Below are positions 50,501 through 61,800 of a stretch of DNA of 64,000 nucleotides, piece by piece. The stretch covers positions 15,043,227 to 15,107,226 of the forward strand of contig NC_134515.1 in the NCBI RefSeq assembly GCF_027942865.1, written 5' to 3'. The stretch is from Odontesthes bonariensis (lineage: Eukaryota > Chordata > Actinopteri > Atheriniformes > Atherinopsidae). The notes under the pieces are model-generated. The model was not told the origin of the DNA, made no database searches, and worked only from the letters and a program-made list of their open reading frames with translations. Position numbers and translations under genes: made by a program. Within the stretch, counting starts at the first letter, position 1. Each line of letters starts with the position of its first letter.

Positions 50501-53195
50501 TGAAACAGAGCTAAAACCTTCCCTGCCTCAGAGTGAGCAAATGTGTGTCTCCATGTGTGTGTACATGTTTCCCACCCTAGCATCATGTCACGTCCCCTAT
50601 GGGCAGTCATCCTGGTTGCTGCCACTCACAGCCAAGCTTAAAGGCTCAAAACATTTGGAGCAGTAGATAAGCCCGCTGCAGAAACCTTCACTTGTCAAGA
50701 TGAGTGAAACACGATAGGCTGGGGATGAAGGGAGCATCACCCTTCTAATGGCCTGTTTTTATAACCACTTATTACAATTCAACTCCAAAGTGATGTCAAA
50801 CATCACGACCACTTTTAAAACAATTCACAAGAAAAACTCCCATTCGTCATGTGGCTTTGGTTAAAAAAAGGAAGCATGCAGACCCAAATTCAGTTGGGTT
50901 GCATAAATATATGGCACATCTGAAGGATGTCAGCTATGCCAAAGACAGGTGAGGATGAGGGGAGGTAAATATGGAGTTGTGTGCAGGAAGGTTGCCCCCT
51001 ATTGGGGATAAATAGCAAACTGCAAGAAAAATATATACCATTGACTTTATCGCTCATCTGTAGAATACATAGGTAAAAAGGTGAAATCACATTTAATTCT
51101 TACAAACTCAGTGATTTTACATCTGGAAAAAAAAAAAGATACGGTTAAAGTAGGGTTAAAACGGGCCTGTTTCTGCTTTAACATCCAAATTTCTATTTAA
51201 TTTCAACTTGTTAAAGTAATATGGATAGAGACCAGTCCCATTGTACAACAATACAAATCAATGCTTCTTTTTACAAGTTTAATTGAAGAAGCAATGCTTG
51301 CAAATGCATGCAGCACTCTGAGTCATTCGAATAGTGAGATGAAGTTTTTCATCTTTTAGATTTTCAGTTATATGATAAGAGGAAGCCTACCAGAGCTGTT
51401 TGTCCCTGTTGCAACCAAATGATGCAAAGTACTCCAGGAGAAGAACAGCATAACACAATGTGCAAACTTAAATTTGTCATAACTTTGCCAGACGACAAAA
51501 AAAACTTGTGTCCACTTACCACATCACACAGCATCTTAAGGCTCCTGAAAAATTAGATGTTTTTCTACGATGCTTCTGTGCCTCGGCTCTCTTAGGACTT
51601 GTCAAATGTAACTTAAACAGGAAGGTTTTGCAAGGCCGGGTGACTCTTCTGTGGAGCAGGACATGATGGAGAGAGGGAAATGCCTTGCCTCTGGTCTCCA
51701 CTTGTTTCCCTTCCTTGACTGGGCCTTCTGTACTTGCCCTGCATCTAACAACAAATATTGGCTCCGCCCCTTTCCTTTTCTGTCATGACTATTCATTAAC
51801 AAGCTGGGCAGGCCCAGGCTTGCCCATTACAGATTAGATTTGACCAATATTTGAGATTGGAAAGGGAAGGAAACAGGGGTTTGGTTGCTAGAGACTTCTA
51901 ACATCATATATTAGAGGCAAGGATGGATACACCAAGTGCACAAGAAGAGCCATGCACATCAATGCACCTCCTTTATTCACAAAAACGTTCTTTCTGTCTC
52001 TGAGAATGTGACGTTCGGCAGGTGCAATCTATACGTTCACCTGCAAAAACATATGTGCATGCTTGTTAATGCACACACACACACAGGCACACTCTAGCCT
52101 ACAGATGGCTCTAAATTGGAGCAGCGAGGGGTCCTGGCTTGGGATTTCATGAGCTCACCCCCGACACACACATGCATACACACAAACCATCCCACTGTCC
52201 CAACAGGCCACTCAGCAGAGAGACAGAGAGGGAAAAAGCTGCAGAGGAGAGGGAAATGATATAGGAGGGAATCTCATCAGCGCCGGAGGGAAAAAGCAAA
52301 GAAATAATACAACAACCAAAAAGGGGTAAATTAATAGAGGCTCACAAAGCAACTATAAGTTCTGACACGGAGAAGAAAAAGCTTTCAGATAAAAAAACAA
52401 TCACTTACAGAATCTCAAGTAAAGAGGAAAAAAATGACCACAGCATGTAACATGAGCTCACGTTCCTACCATTACATTGTCGTTCATGTCTCTCATGTGG
52501 TAGACATCCATAGAGACCTCTGCAGAGTTGCGGTGATTCCCCGGGGTGCTGGTCGAGGGCATCGAGTGCTCACCTGGGTGGCTGTTTGGGGGGAGCTCAA
52601 AATAGGTGCTGTCTGGCTCCCTGTAACCACAAAGTATCAGAAATGCAAGCTAAACAAAGACAAAGCTGAAAAATCGTAGCCGATGCGTAGCTTTGTGTCA
52701 TATAACAGAGAGACTGATGTGCATCGACAAAGGAAGAAAAGACTGTAGTCATTGGCATAGTTACGATAATAATAGGAATGATATTTTAGCACAGTTTTAT
52801 GAGAGGAAGATTAGCTTAATCCAAAAGGAGAAACCTTTGTTTATCATCACTAAAAAAGAGCTAAAAAAGAGGTTTTTCTGTGCATAATCGATCAAATACA
52901 TGCATCAAGAGGAGCTTAATATGATTAGCAGGATAAACAGACATTTGCTTTTCTTTCCTCTCGTTTTAGTTTAAACATAATCCCAATTTGCTTTTGAAAT
53001 AGTCATTAGGTGATGACCAATTGATATGTGCATTACATTTAATGTCTGAAATGGTTCACATTTTTCATAAAACTATGAAGCAATCTGCAAAACAGGATGG
53101 AGAGTAAATTAATCAGCAGGTGTTGTTGACACTTACAGGGAGCTCCACAGGTGCTCAAAGGTCCCTCCTTCCTCAGCAACAGTGGACTGGGACAT
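31447..53195 (-). CDS. tp73: Tumour protein p73, TAp73-alpha form (complete coding set)
   Basis: p53-family transcription factor acting in the nucleus in neural development, ciliated cells and stress responses. Coding exons in transcript order: 53137-53195, 52470-52620, 47183-47431, 37187-37373, 36966-37081, 36318-36427, 35838-35980, 35577-35665, 35227-35354, 34224-34378, 33938-34070, 32159-32252, 31447-31848; total 2016 nt, 671 codons plus stop (human alpha form 636). Domains: transactivation [18 protein letters not shown] (13-30); DNA-binding domain about 130-320 with zinc ligands in KRCPNHE and [13 protein letters not shown] and the contact loop [15 protein letters not shown]; tetramerisation helix [17 protein letters not shown] (about 370-390); PY motif PPPPY in the exon starting at 34070, which binds WW domains in the mammalian protein; SAM domain about 507-575 ([36 protein letters not shown]); C-terminus ending [11 protein letters not shown]. 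All phases agree. The last exon has extra Pro/His/Ala-rich residues compared with human. Confidence 0.97.
37697..37770. repeat. Retroposon tail in tp73 intron
   Basis: CACTTTGTAACATTTGTTTT followed by AAAGTAAAGTTTATTATTAT is the usual end of a fish LINE/SINE with an ATT repeat. It lies in the 9.8-kb intron between the exons at 47183 and 37373. The rest of that intron shows no gene; the frames at 39292-39648 and 40984-41285 have no recognisable domain. Confidence 0.5.
43466..43481. repeat. Poly-C tract in tp73 intron
   Basis: An uninterrupted run of about 16 C in a GC-richer patch of the large intron. Confidence 0.85.
44514..44549. repeat. (CAT)n trinucleotide microsatellite
   Basis: About twelve CAT units in the large tp73 intron. 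Confidence 0.95.
51520..51534 (-). CDS. tp73: Candidate DeltaN first coding exon of tp73
   Basis: On the minus strand TTAAG ATG CTG TGT GAT GTG is followed at once by GTAAGT, a consensus donor in phase 0, matching the phase 0 start of the exon at 47431. Splicing would give MLCDV joined to SQYNLL, a DeltaN form lacking the transactivation domain. The human counterpart also starts ML and joins the same exon. It lies between exons 3 and 4 as in mammals, with a p53-type site and GC/CCAAT boxes upstream. Only five codons, so support is positional. Confidence 0.5.
51756..51772 (-). promoter_or_regulatory. tp73: GC box and CCAAT box, DeltaNp73 promoter
   Basis: On the minus strand GGGGCGGAGCCAATATT combines an Sp1-type GC box with an abutting CCAAT box, between the p53-type site and the candidate DeltaN exon. 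No good TATA box was seen. Confidence 0.55.
51806..51825 (-). promoter_or_regulatory. tp73: p53/p73 response element of the DeltaNp73 promoter
   Basis: Reading with tp73, the site is GGGCAAGCCTGGGCCTGCCC, two abutting RRRCWWGYYY-type decamers with one core mismatch in the second. It sits 272 bp upstream of the candidate DeltaN ATG. The human DeltaNp73 promoter element as I recall it, GGGCAAGCTGAGGCCTGCCC, agrees at 17 of 20 positions. In mammals p53 and TAp73 switch on DeltaNp73 through this site, a negative feedback. Confidence 0.75.
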
Positions 53196-53840
53196 CTTAG
53201 AGGACGGGTAGTCTGAGGGGCAGATCACTCTGCAGGACACACACCAACACAAGCATGCACACAGAGATTGCTTTTTCAGTTTATTAAGCTTAAACATTTC
53301 AAATGAACATTATTTAAAATGCACGAATCAAAAAAAAATAATGAAAATGAATGACAATCATTTGACGTTCAAAAGTCCAAACAAACTACACTTTCATGGT
53401 CATTTTAAATGGAAAGAAGAAGTCCAAAACACACACACAGACACACACAAATTCATCCAGGTGTGATCACACTCATGTCTCAGCGAGGTGGCACAAGGTA
53501 CCAGGGGGCCCGAGCATGCCCGGACCTGCCTCAGTCATTGCCATCTCATTCCCACGGGAAGCTTCTCCTCCTCAAAGTCTGATCATCACATCGTCCTCCT
53601 CTCTCTCAGAATAACTTCTCCTTTACAATCTAAGATGTGCTCACTGCCCAGCCGCCATTGCGTTACTAAAACAAATAGAAAGATTTGGTGCTGCCTGTGT
53701 CCCGGAGTAGAGGAGATTTGGACTCAACCACCTTCCTCGCTTTCCTTACTTGTCTTTATGCGTGCCCATTTTAGCAGTTATTAGTTATTACAAACAGATC
53801 CGTGTCTGTAACATACTTAAGCAGAGACTCAAACATATAA

Positions 53841-53960
53841 TATTAGGCCTACCGCGAAAGCTGGCAAAGGGACTTCTTGGGGTTCCATTTTGACTCCAGT
53901 TTGTTCTGCTGATGATCGCACACTTTCTGTCGGGAATATTCATTCGCGAAAAGGTTTAGA
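53841..53960 (-). promoter_or_regulatory. tp73: E2F-like sites upstream of tp73 exon 2
   Basis: On the minus strand CTTTCGCGG (53852-53860) and TTTTCGCGAA (53943-53952) resemble E2F sites. In mammals the TAp73 promoter is driven by E2F1. Whether a promoter exists here is not shown; this lies about 0.65-0.75 kb upstream of the TA start codon. Confidence 0.3.
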
Positions 53961-56509
53961 AGCCCATATGCACAGTTGTGCACCTCAGCAAAGCAAAGCG
54001 TCACATCTCCTTAGTAACCCCTCTCTGCAGGACTGCGCAAGAAAAACTGTGGCAAAGGTGCATGGCTTGGAAGATGCACGCCGCAACAAATATATAAGTG
54101 CAAATAATCTTAATTATTATACAAATTCGACGAATTTGCGAAATGTATTGGCCAATTCCATCTGGCTGTAAGCTTATCTATATACACAGCAGCAGTCTTT
54201 TCACTTTGGTCTGTACTAATCGATTGAAGATATGCACCCTTGTAAACATCTATGTGATGTCATGACTGCTGAACATGGGCTGTTTTCCTTCTGTCCTTTA
54301 AACTGTGCTCTTTTTTTTACCATTAATTTAAGCAAACGTTTATTTCATTGCCACATTATTCAGTGTGCATCTATGACATAAAACAAGGTTGGACAACCAC
54401 GTCGAAGTGCCCGGCAGCACGCACAGCCCTCTGTTCCCGCTGTTCTCCAAGTATCTGCCGCCGCAGAAACCAGCTCAGATCCCAGATCAGCGCTCAGGTT
54501 TAGCGCAGGAGGAGGGGGGCAGGAAGAGCTAAGTGGGAACAGATTGGCCTCAGAACTCGCATTATCTGCAGGCTTACATGTTACTGGTGTGCAATGATTG
54601 TTTCCAAACGTTTGCTTTTCTTTTGTAGGAATAGATGATATCGACAGGCCACTTTTAGGCACTCGAGGAAAATGATAATCCACGTGACTGTGTAATAAGT
54701 CATGAAATCATACAGTGTCAAATACCACGATGAAAACAAACAGACAGGTCTTCGATTGATCTGTTAGTTCCGAGTAAAATTGGTTATTTGATCTCAAGCA
54801 AATGCCTAGAGTTGAACAATTGAAAACAAACGTCAACTGGCTTGGAACAGTATTTCGAAAAACTAATCGAATTTCACGCAAATACGCGACTATGTTGTTT
54901 TTAGAAAACACGGCCTCTGCTGGATCTTTGCATAAATGCCACACCATCTTTTTACTTTTCACTTTGTGTCTCTGCAGTACTCACCTGTCTCTATTTAGCG
55001 TTTCCAGTCCCGGGTTACAGCACCCATGACAACACACATACACGCACACTGCCTTCCCATGGGCCATTTTATGCACGAAACACAGTCCCAAATGAGAAGA
55101 AATTAATTTAAAAAGAAATCTTTATCCTCTTCAGGCCCCAATGAAATATCTCTTATGAGAATTGGAAATGTTGTCGGTGCTGCTCTAACCTTCGAATTTG
55201 GCTCAAGGTTCAGGCTGCCTGAAATCTCCACAACGGATCAAATATATGGAACAAAGGCAATAAAAGATGATAGTGTAAATGAAAAAAATAAATAAACATT
55301 ACGAATATGTTAGTTTTAATAAAAGCCTTCCTGATATCTGCATTTTAAAATGATCAACAGCTTTTTGGTTTTTTTTCACCTCAAACAGACCCGTGCTCAT
55401 AGTGATAAGAGAAAAAAAACATACAGTCCTTTGCGCAAATGGGCAAGATTTGTGATATATTCACGTTTTTATGTAAAAAAAAAAAAAAAAAAAGCCTGGT
55501 TCTTTCATTTTAAGTCTATATTACAGTAATAAAACACCATTATCAAATCATCAACCCAATGCACAATAAAAATAATAATTTCCCTTTAAATAAAAACATT
55601 TTGAGGTCTCCCCCCTTCAGACTAGGTTGGGTTTCTTTAAAATATCCCGTTTTAAAAATTTTGGCTATTCTTGCTTTGTTTTTTGTTTTACGTTTTTAAA
55701 GAACAAAAAAATGGAAGTTGACTGAAAAACACGTTGTGCCTCTATTGTCAAAAGCTGAATTACAACTATTACTATTATTAAAATATATAGATCATTACAC
55801 ATAAACAGGCCTACCTGAAGGTTATTCTCATTCCAGTCCAAACACCCAGGAATAATGTTGCGTCGAGCACCTGTCTGTTTATCGAACATGCCAAGAAAGT
55901 GACCCTCCATAAAAAATAGGAACATGGGGAAAAAAAAAGAAAAAAATAGGACTTTTTAAAAAAAAAATCGAGCGAATTGAGGTTTGATAACAGTGGCTGG
56001 AGATGATTGACTCTTTCGGAGAAGCAATATTAACCGGAAACAGGAGGAAAACTGATTTGCATGCTCCTCGGAGAAGTGTGATGTTTGCTGAAGGAAACAG
56101 AGGAGGAGGTGAAACGGTTTTTCTTTTTTTTTAGAGGAGCGTAGAGGCGGTAGCGCGGTTTGGCCGCACACAAGCGGGAAAGCTTTTCAGCTTGGAAAAC
56201 TAATTAAGTCGTTTCCTACTCAGAACACAAGACAATTTTGTGTGAATGTTTTTAAAAAATACTTAAAAAAAACTCGCTAGGTTATAAACTATTTAGGATC
56301 AAATAAACACACATCATAAGGGGGTTTGTGGTATGAGTTTAGCTTATGATCCAAATATTAAACATATCCCAAATTAATACAACAGCAAAGTGTAATTACA
56401 GCAAAGTAATTAGTCTATCAGGGGAAAATAAATGTTGCCTAATAGGTTTGTTCTAACTTGAAACGCACACACACATTGACAACGCAGGAAACGTACGAAA
56501 ATTCAATAA

Positions 56510-56813
56510 TGAACAACGTTTCCCAGAAGGCAATCCGCCACAGGTTGATGCTGATTGGACAGGATTAGTGCGTCGTTTTACGTTCATACAAACCAGCAAC
56601 AGTTGGATCAACGTTGTGTGATTCCAAGGCAATCATGCGGAGGAAAAAACTTTTCTGAGTCATTTGTGGAATGTTATCCATCTCTCGTTCAATCGACAGA
56701 AGCTCGGCACTTGGTGTTAGAAGGAAGAGTTGCCAAAGACGAAAGATTTTGACGGTTAGCTAAGATTACCTGCTACATGCTAGCGGTGAACAAGCTCAGT
56801 CACTAGTATAACA
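56510..56813 (+). promoter_or_regulatory. wrap73: Probable wrap73 promoter and non-coding exon 1
   Basis: ACGTTTCCCAGAAGGCA (about 56515) resembles a ZNF143-type site and GCTGATTGGAC (about 56550) contains an inverted CCAAT box. A good donor AACAG|GTGACT after 56813 can pair with the acceptor CCTGAACAG at 57275, just before the exon with the start codon. Start site not determined. Confidence 0.4.
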
Positions 56814-57294
56814 GGTGACTACGGTTTCGGTGCAGGTTTAAACTCACCCTTTCTACTGGTGAAATATTTTGGTAAAAATAATTAAAACACGCTACTTAGA
56901 CGAGGTTCGCTTGTTTTATAGTTTCATGTTGTTCCCGAGGCATCTAGCCAAGCTAACATAAGTTAGTTACCTTTTAGCTTCTTATTGTTTTTGACGCTGT
57001 GTCCCGAAGCAGAGTTAATCAATTTTATTCTAGTGTTCTTTGCAATGATTCTGTTTACTTTGAGTGGAAAACGGTCTTGTGTATGTATGTATGTGTGTGT
57101 CTCTGTATTCAATATCCCTTGTGCGAAACATATTTATTTGTTGGACTAATGTCTCCCTCTTGCGGTAACGTGGTATTTGGAAACTGCAACCATGAATTCG
57201 TCCTGTTGGATATGTGAACAACTTATTCGACTATTGTTTTAAGATGTAACGAGAAGTCCACATTTTCCTGAACAGGATCAGTTGTGGCTGTAAG

Positions 57295-58326
57295 ATGAAT
57301 TTTTCTGAGGTCTTCAAGCAGTCCAACCAACTTTGCAAAGTTTCCCCAGATGGAACGTATTTGGTAAGTATTAGAGTGGTAAGGTTTGTGGTTGCATGAT
57401 AATCTCAGTGAAATGGAGCAGAAGCATCAACAATTTATTTTTGTTCCTTCGGCTGTATTACTACAGGCCACCTGTGTGCAGTACCGACTGGTGGTGCGAG
57501 ATGTGAGCACCTTGCAAATCCTGCAGCTCTACACCTGCCTGGATCAAATCTCCCACATGGACTGGTCCTCTGACTCTCTCTTTATTCTCTGTGCAATGTA
57601 CAAGAGAGGACTGGTGCAGGTTGGCTCATAAGCTCTACTGTAAACACAGATTTAAAATGCCATGCTGTTAACGATGCTCGGAGTGATTGGTTGTTCCTCC
57701 AACAACAGAACATTCTTTTTTTTTGGTGCCTTTCTTCTAAGAACATGAGTATTTCTGACTGTTGAGGTGGGGTATGGATTTTTCTTTCTTCTATTTTTTT
57801 GCATATTTAGTTGTTCGGGATTCAGTTTTATTTAATCAGACTTCAGAACTTTCCAACTTAAAATTGCTCAACTCAGACAGGCCCTGTTTGAAGTCACGTT
57901 TGCCTCTTTTGGTTAAGTTCTTATTCTAAATACAAAGGTGTTTTCCCCAGGCTATTCTACGTGAAGGAGAACCTCTCTCCGACATGTAGTAACTGTTCCA
58001 GTTATGAAATTTTAGTAGATGGTTATTTAGTGTACAAAAAAAAGCCTCTATGGACTGTATGGGGATTTTATGTTATTATTGCTTTGTTTAAACACTTCAA
58101 CTGCACTGGATTACAAAGGATAAACAGCAGAAATTTGACACCAGGCCAGGCCGGTGTTCCAAAAGAAACTGAACACACTGACGGTGGTAAATAAGCTTTT
58201 TTAACAGTTGTAATTTATTCTCATTACATCAATACCTGAATACTTATGACATACCACGTGAGGACTGTAATCTTTTAGTGCCCTTCACGCCTATTGTTCA
58301 CTGCAGACTTGGGGGTTTTGAAACAG

Positions 58327-58403
<77 letters not shown>

Positions 58404-58832
58404 CTAAGATCTTAAGGAACAGACGGAACTTCTGAAATTCACTGTTACTTCAGTTGTATCAGGTTTCTCAGCTTTTTAGGATTAGTTTGACGCTCATCAT
58501 AGTGTGAATGCCTTACCTTTGTATTGGTATCCAGTGCCAGTCTTTCATGGTTTCTTGTTCCTGTGTTTCTTAATGCTGTAAATCAAATCAAGGGAGATTG
58601 TGGATGCGTGTGACAGATGTCATTGACGGTGGCTGATTACTGTCCTTCTGTCACTCTCTGGCCTGTCCCCCCCCTTCTTCTTCTTCTTCTTCTTCTTCTT
58701 TTTCTTCTTCTTCAGGTGTGGTCTCTAGAACAGCCGGACTGGCACTGTAAGATTGATGAGGGCTCGATAGGACTAGTCTCCTCACGCTGGAGTCCAGACG
58801 GACGTCACGTTCTCAACACCACTGAGTTTCAT
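57295..58832 (+). CDS. wrap73: Wrap73 (Wdr8), WD40 centrosomal protein, first three coding exons (3' part not in window)
   Basis: WD-repeat protein of centrosomes and spindle poles, in vertebrates a partner of SSX2IP in microtubule anchoring. Coding exons: 57295-57363 (23 codons), 57467-57619 (51), 58716-58832 (39), all phase 0 with GT..AG borders, 113 codons of an expected about 460. Recognised stretches are [76 protein letters not shown] and [17 protein letters not shown], the first WD repeats. The next expected exon (LRITVWSL-like) was not found between 58833 and 64000, so either that intron runs past the window or the exon escaped my reading. The reading frame shows no damage. Confidence 0.93.
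58331..58392. repeat. (TA)n microsatellite in wrap73 intron 2
   Basis: About 30 uninterrupted TA units followed by a T-run. Confidence 0.95.
58672..58713 (+). repeat. (CTT)n microsatellite serving as polypyrimidine tract
   Basis: About 14 TTC/CTT units end two bases before the CAG acceptor of wrap73 exon 3 (58716). The simple repeat therefore forms the polypyrimidine tract of this splice site. Confidence 0.9.
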
Positions 58833-61800
58833 GTAAGTGCGAAGTTGGTTTGTGCATGTGTGCATGCATTCATGCACATAGAAGTGTTTTTATACATATG
58901 CTTGTCTGGTTTCAACTGTTGCTGGCCCGTAAGGAAGGGGAACCTGAAAATAGCCAGACACCAGAGCCTTTCTTGACTGCCTCTGCAGCCCCCCACCTGC
59001 TGCATGTATTCAGCCTGATTTCATTCCTCCCCTCCTGTTAGCGTCCTGTCATACATGCGTCTCAAGTACCTCTTAGGCATGGGCGCAATGTCTATGTGCC
59101 CTGCCGATGTAGGGCTGTTATTTTACTGGGTCTGTTTGATGATGTTATCCTTCCAATAAATATAGAACAATAGTGAACTTAACTGTGGAGAAAAAAAAAA
59201 AAGATTAAAAATACTCCTTTAAAAGAAAGATATAAAGGTTTGGTAAAGTAACAAGTAAAAAAAAAAAAGTCCATAGAATATAGAGAAGAAGTGATTTCAT
59301 TGTCCTGATTTAGCTGCCTGGTAAAGTGATAAATCTACGGTGTCTGAATAAAATGGTCACGCAGTTTAAGGGCAGCGACATAAACTCGAGGTCACTTCTT
59401 GGAAGCACGCAAAAGATGAAAAGCAGTTTATCATCTCGATGTTTCCTCACTGGGAAATACAACTCCACGGAGGAAAATGAAGCCGTGGCATTCAATGGGA
59501 AATTTAAACTTGAACTTATGTGCTCACATCAAACAGGAGTGCTCAATTTTTGTGATTACAGACGATTAGAATTTGAATTAAAAAAAACAACTTGTGACCC
59601 TGCATACAAACATATCTGATCGAGTGGGAAATGAGGACGCAGATGGTGAGATATTTAACCGAACCGTGATTTTACATTTAAAATCACATTAAATGTAAAA
59701 TCTTTTTTTGGACATCTAATCTTACTTCCCACTAAATAATGTTGCACATTTGCAGCTAGTTGCAGTCTTGTTTTTCTTTTCCTCCCTTGTTGTGTTTTTT
59801 GCGTCGACCGTTTTAGATGATGATGCGATTCGGGGTGAGAAAATCGCATGAAGAAATGCGCGGCTCTCTGAAGGAGATTATCATCAATGCTCTTTGCTCG
59901 GGGTCTGAACTCTCTGAATGTGAAGCAGTTTTTATCCAAGATAAATGTGTGGTGCCATGTGTGGTTCTCGGTGTTCATCGTGAATCAGTGTATTATAAGC
60001 CCAGGTTCTAGATTTTTGAGGAACGTGCAGATATTTGATTTAAAAAAAAAAAAGAAAGTATTCATACTCATATCGGCCCTCACCTGCTGAAACTTTTTTG
60101 ATACTTACTTATTTAACAGACTTAATGGAGTCGAAGGGCTCGAGTTCTTACGTTTCAGTGTTTTTAAAAACATTTTTAAAAATATATTCAGGTTTTGTCC
60201 CCATCCCTTCCAAAGAGCTTCTCAAACTACAACCCCATGCTGAACAAATTACATTTTTTGGTACATTTTACAGTTTGAATGCCTTTTGTAGGATAAAATG
60301 CATAACTCCAGGACTCAGTTGACAGGTGCTGTGGTCCAACAGCTAACTGTGTCTGGTCTGGAGAAGGGTGCACGGAGGGCAAACGTCTGGGGCATGACTG
60401 CTTTGTGTCTGTTTGCATCTTCCAAGAAGGAAAAGAAAAAAGGAATTGGCTGAGGAAAATGCCCTTTCCTTCAGAGAGATGGCATCTCCATGTGACAGCG
60501 CAGCTTAGATGTTACACCGCCCGGGTGTGGCTTTGCTTGCAGTCCCGGTATGTTTGAACATATGCCTGACTCGTGATCACAACTATCCCTTCACTCCATA
60601 AACTCTTTGAACTTTCAGCTGCCATTTATGTTTACACAAGACAAGTTAATCAGCAAAAAGTACGGCTAATATTTATGGTTGCAACCAAAAAACAAGACGT
60701 GATGCAGCCAAAGTTGCAATGATACAGCTTCCGCTGCTTCTAGTTGCTGCTGCAGCTTATTTCTATAATTCTGTTTCACACTTGGCTTCGTTTATTAAAC
60801 ACGTTCTCCTCTGCGATTCTTTTGAACTGGATCACATTTGAAGGGTTTTATGCTACTCTTCTCCTTAAACTCGATGCAAGGCGCTTTAAAAATGCCAACA
60901 CATTTCACACTCAATGGCATACACGTGGTGTAGTCACACAGACGTGGTGCTCTCAGCGCTGGTGTGCCTTTCAGACCCAACAGTAATTACTTGCAAAACC
61001 ATTGTAATAAGAAAAAACTGTCACTTGTTAAAATATTACCAAGGAGTCCACTGAACTTGCCTTCACCCCAGCCCAAGATTTCATTAAGGCAGTGCCAGGC
61101 GGGTGTTCGTGTCAGGCTTAAGTTTCAGCCCGACTCATAAACAGCCTGCTATATTAACTTGTTTAGGGACAGCTGCCTGTGGTGTGGATCATGCCTCTGT
61201 GTAAGTGTTTGTCTGTCTGTCTATTTGCCCGTAAATCTGCTTAGCTGGCAGCGTACGTGTGTCTAGCTGCCTTTGTCTCTTACTTATAAAACTCCAACCA
61301 GAACATCTCTGTCTTCTGTTTTTTTTTTTTGTTTGTTTTTTTAAACACAATAATCTATCACCTCACAACTGAGGTAAGAAAAAGGAGAATTGGCGTGTAG
61401 TGCTAACTGAGCTCTTTGGGGAAGCTCTGGACAGACTATTAAGTGAGAGCCGTCACCCCAGCCTGCCAGAAATGTTGTGAAATATCGCTTCTTCGAGGCT
61501 TCGGGGTACGTTGGTTTCAGCTACCGGGTTTTTTGCAGGAGTTATAAAACAGCTGTTGTAAAGTACAGGACGGCGCCATATGATAGATTTAATAGAAAGT
61601 GGCATCGCTCAAACCGAGCCTATGTATAGTGAGACTTTATGCAAGTCAGCTCCCACTTGAATTCCGATCATTTATTTGAAGACCTCACAAAATGCCACTC
61701 GCACATACATGCTAATCCTTCTTTACCAACTGAGGGGCGACGAACCGAGGGTGGAAAAACTCCAGCCAAGGACCTTGCTGAGGTTGACTTCTTTAATGGT

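Larger units (their letters stand above)
53230..57275. other. tp73-wrap73 head-to-head region
   Basis: No protein-coding exon was recognised. Candidate minus-strand donors for a non-coding tp73 exon 1 are AGACAG|GTGAGT (exon edge 54985) and CTTCAG|GTAGGC (exon edge 55815). A CpG-rich patch at 56130-56180 (GAGCGTAGAGGCGGTAGCGC) and the wrap73 promoter-like sequence at 56515-56560 lie within 0.4 kb of each other, so a shared bidirectional promoter is possible. Also holds poly-A runs near 55476 and 55930. Confidence 0.4.

Noticed and set aside
59326-60090. Frames of 64-107 codons in wrap73 intron 3
   Set aside because: No resemblance to the expected next wrap73 exon or to any domain; no acceptor/donor context found.
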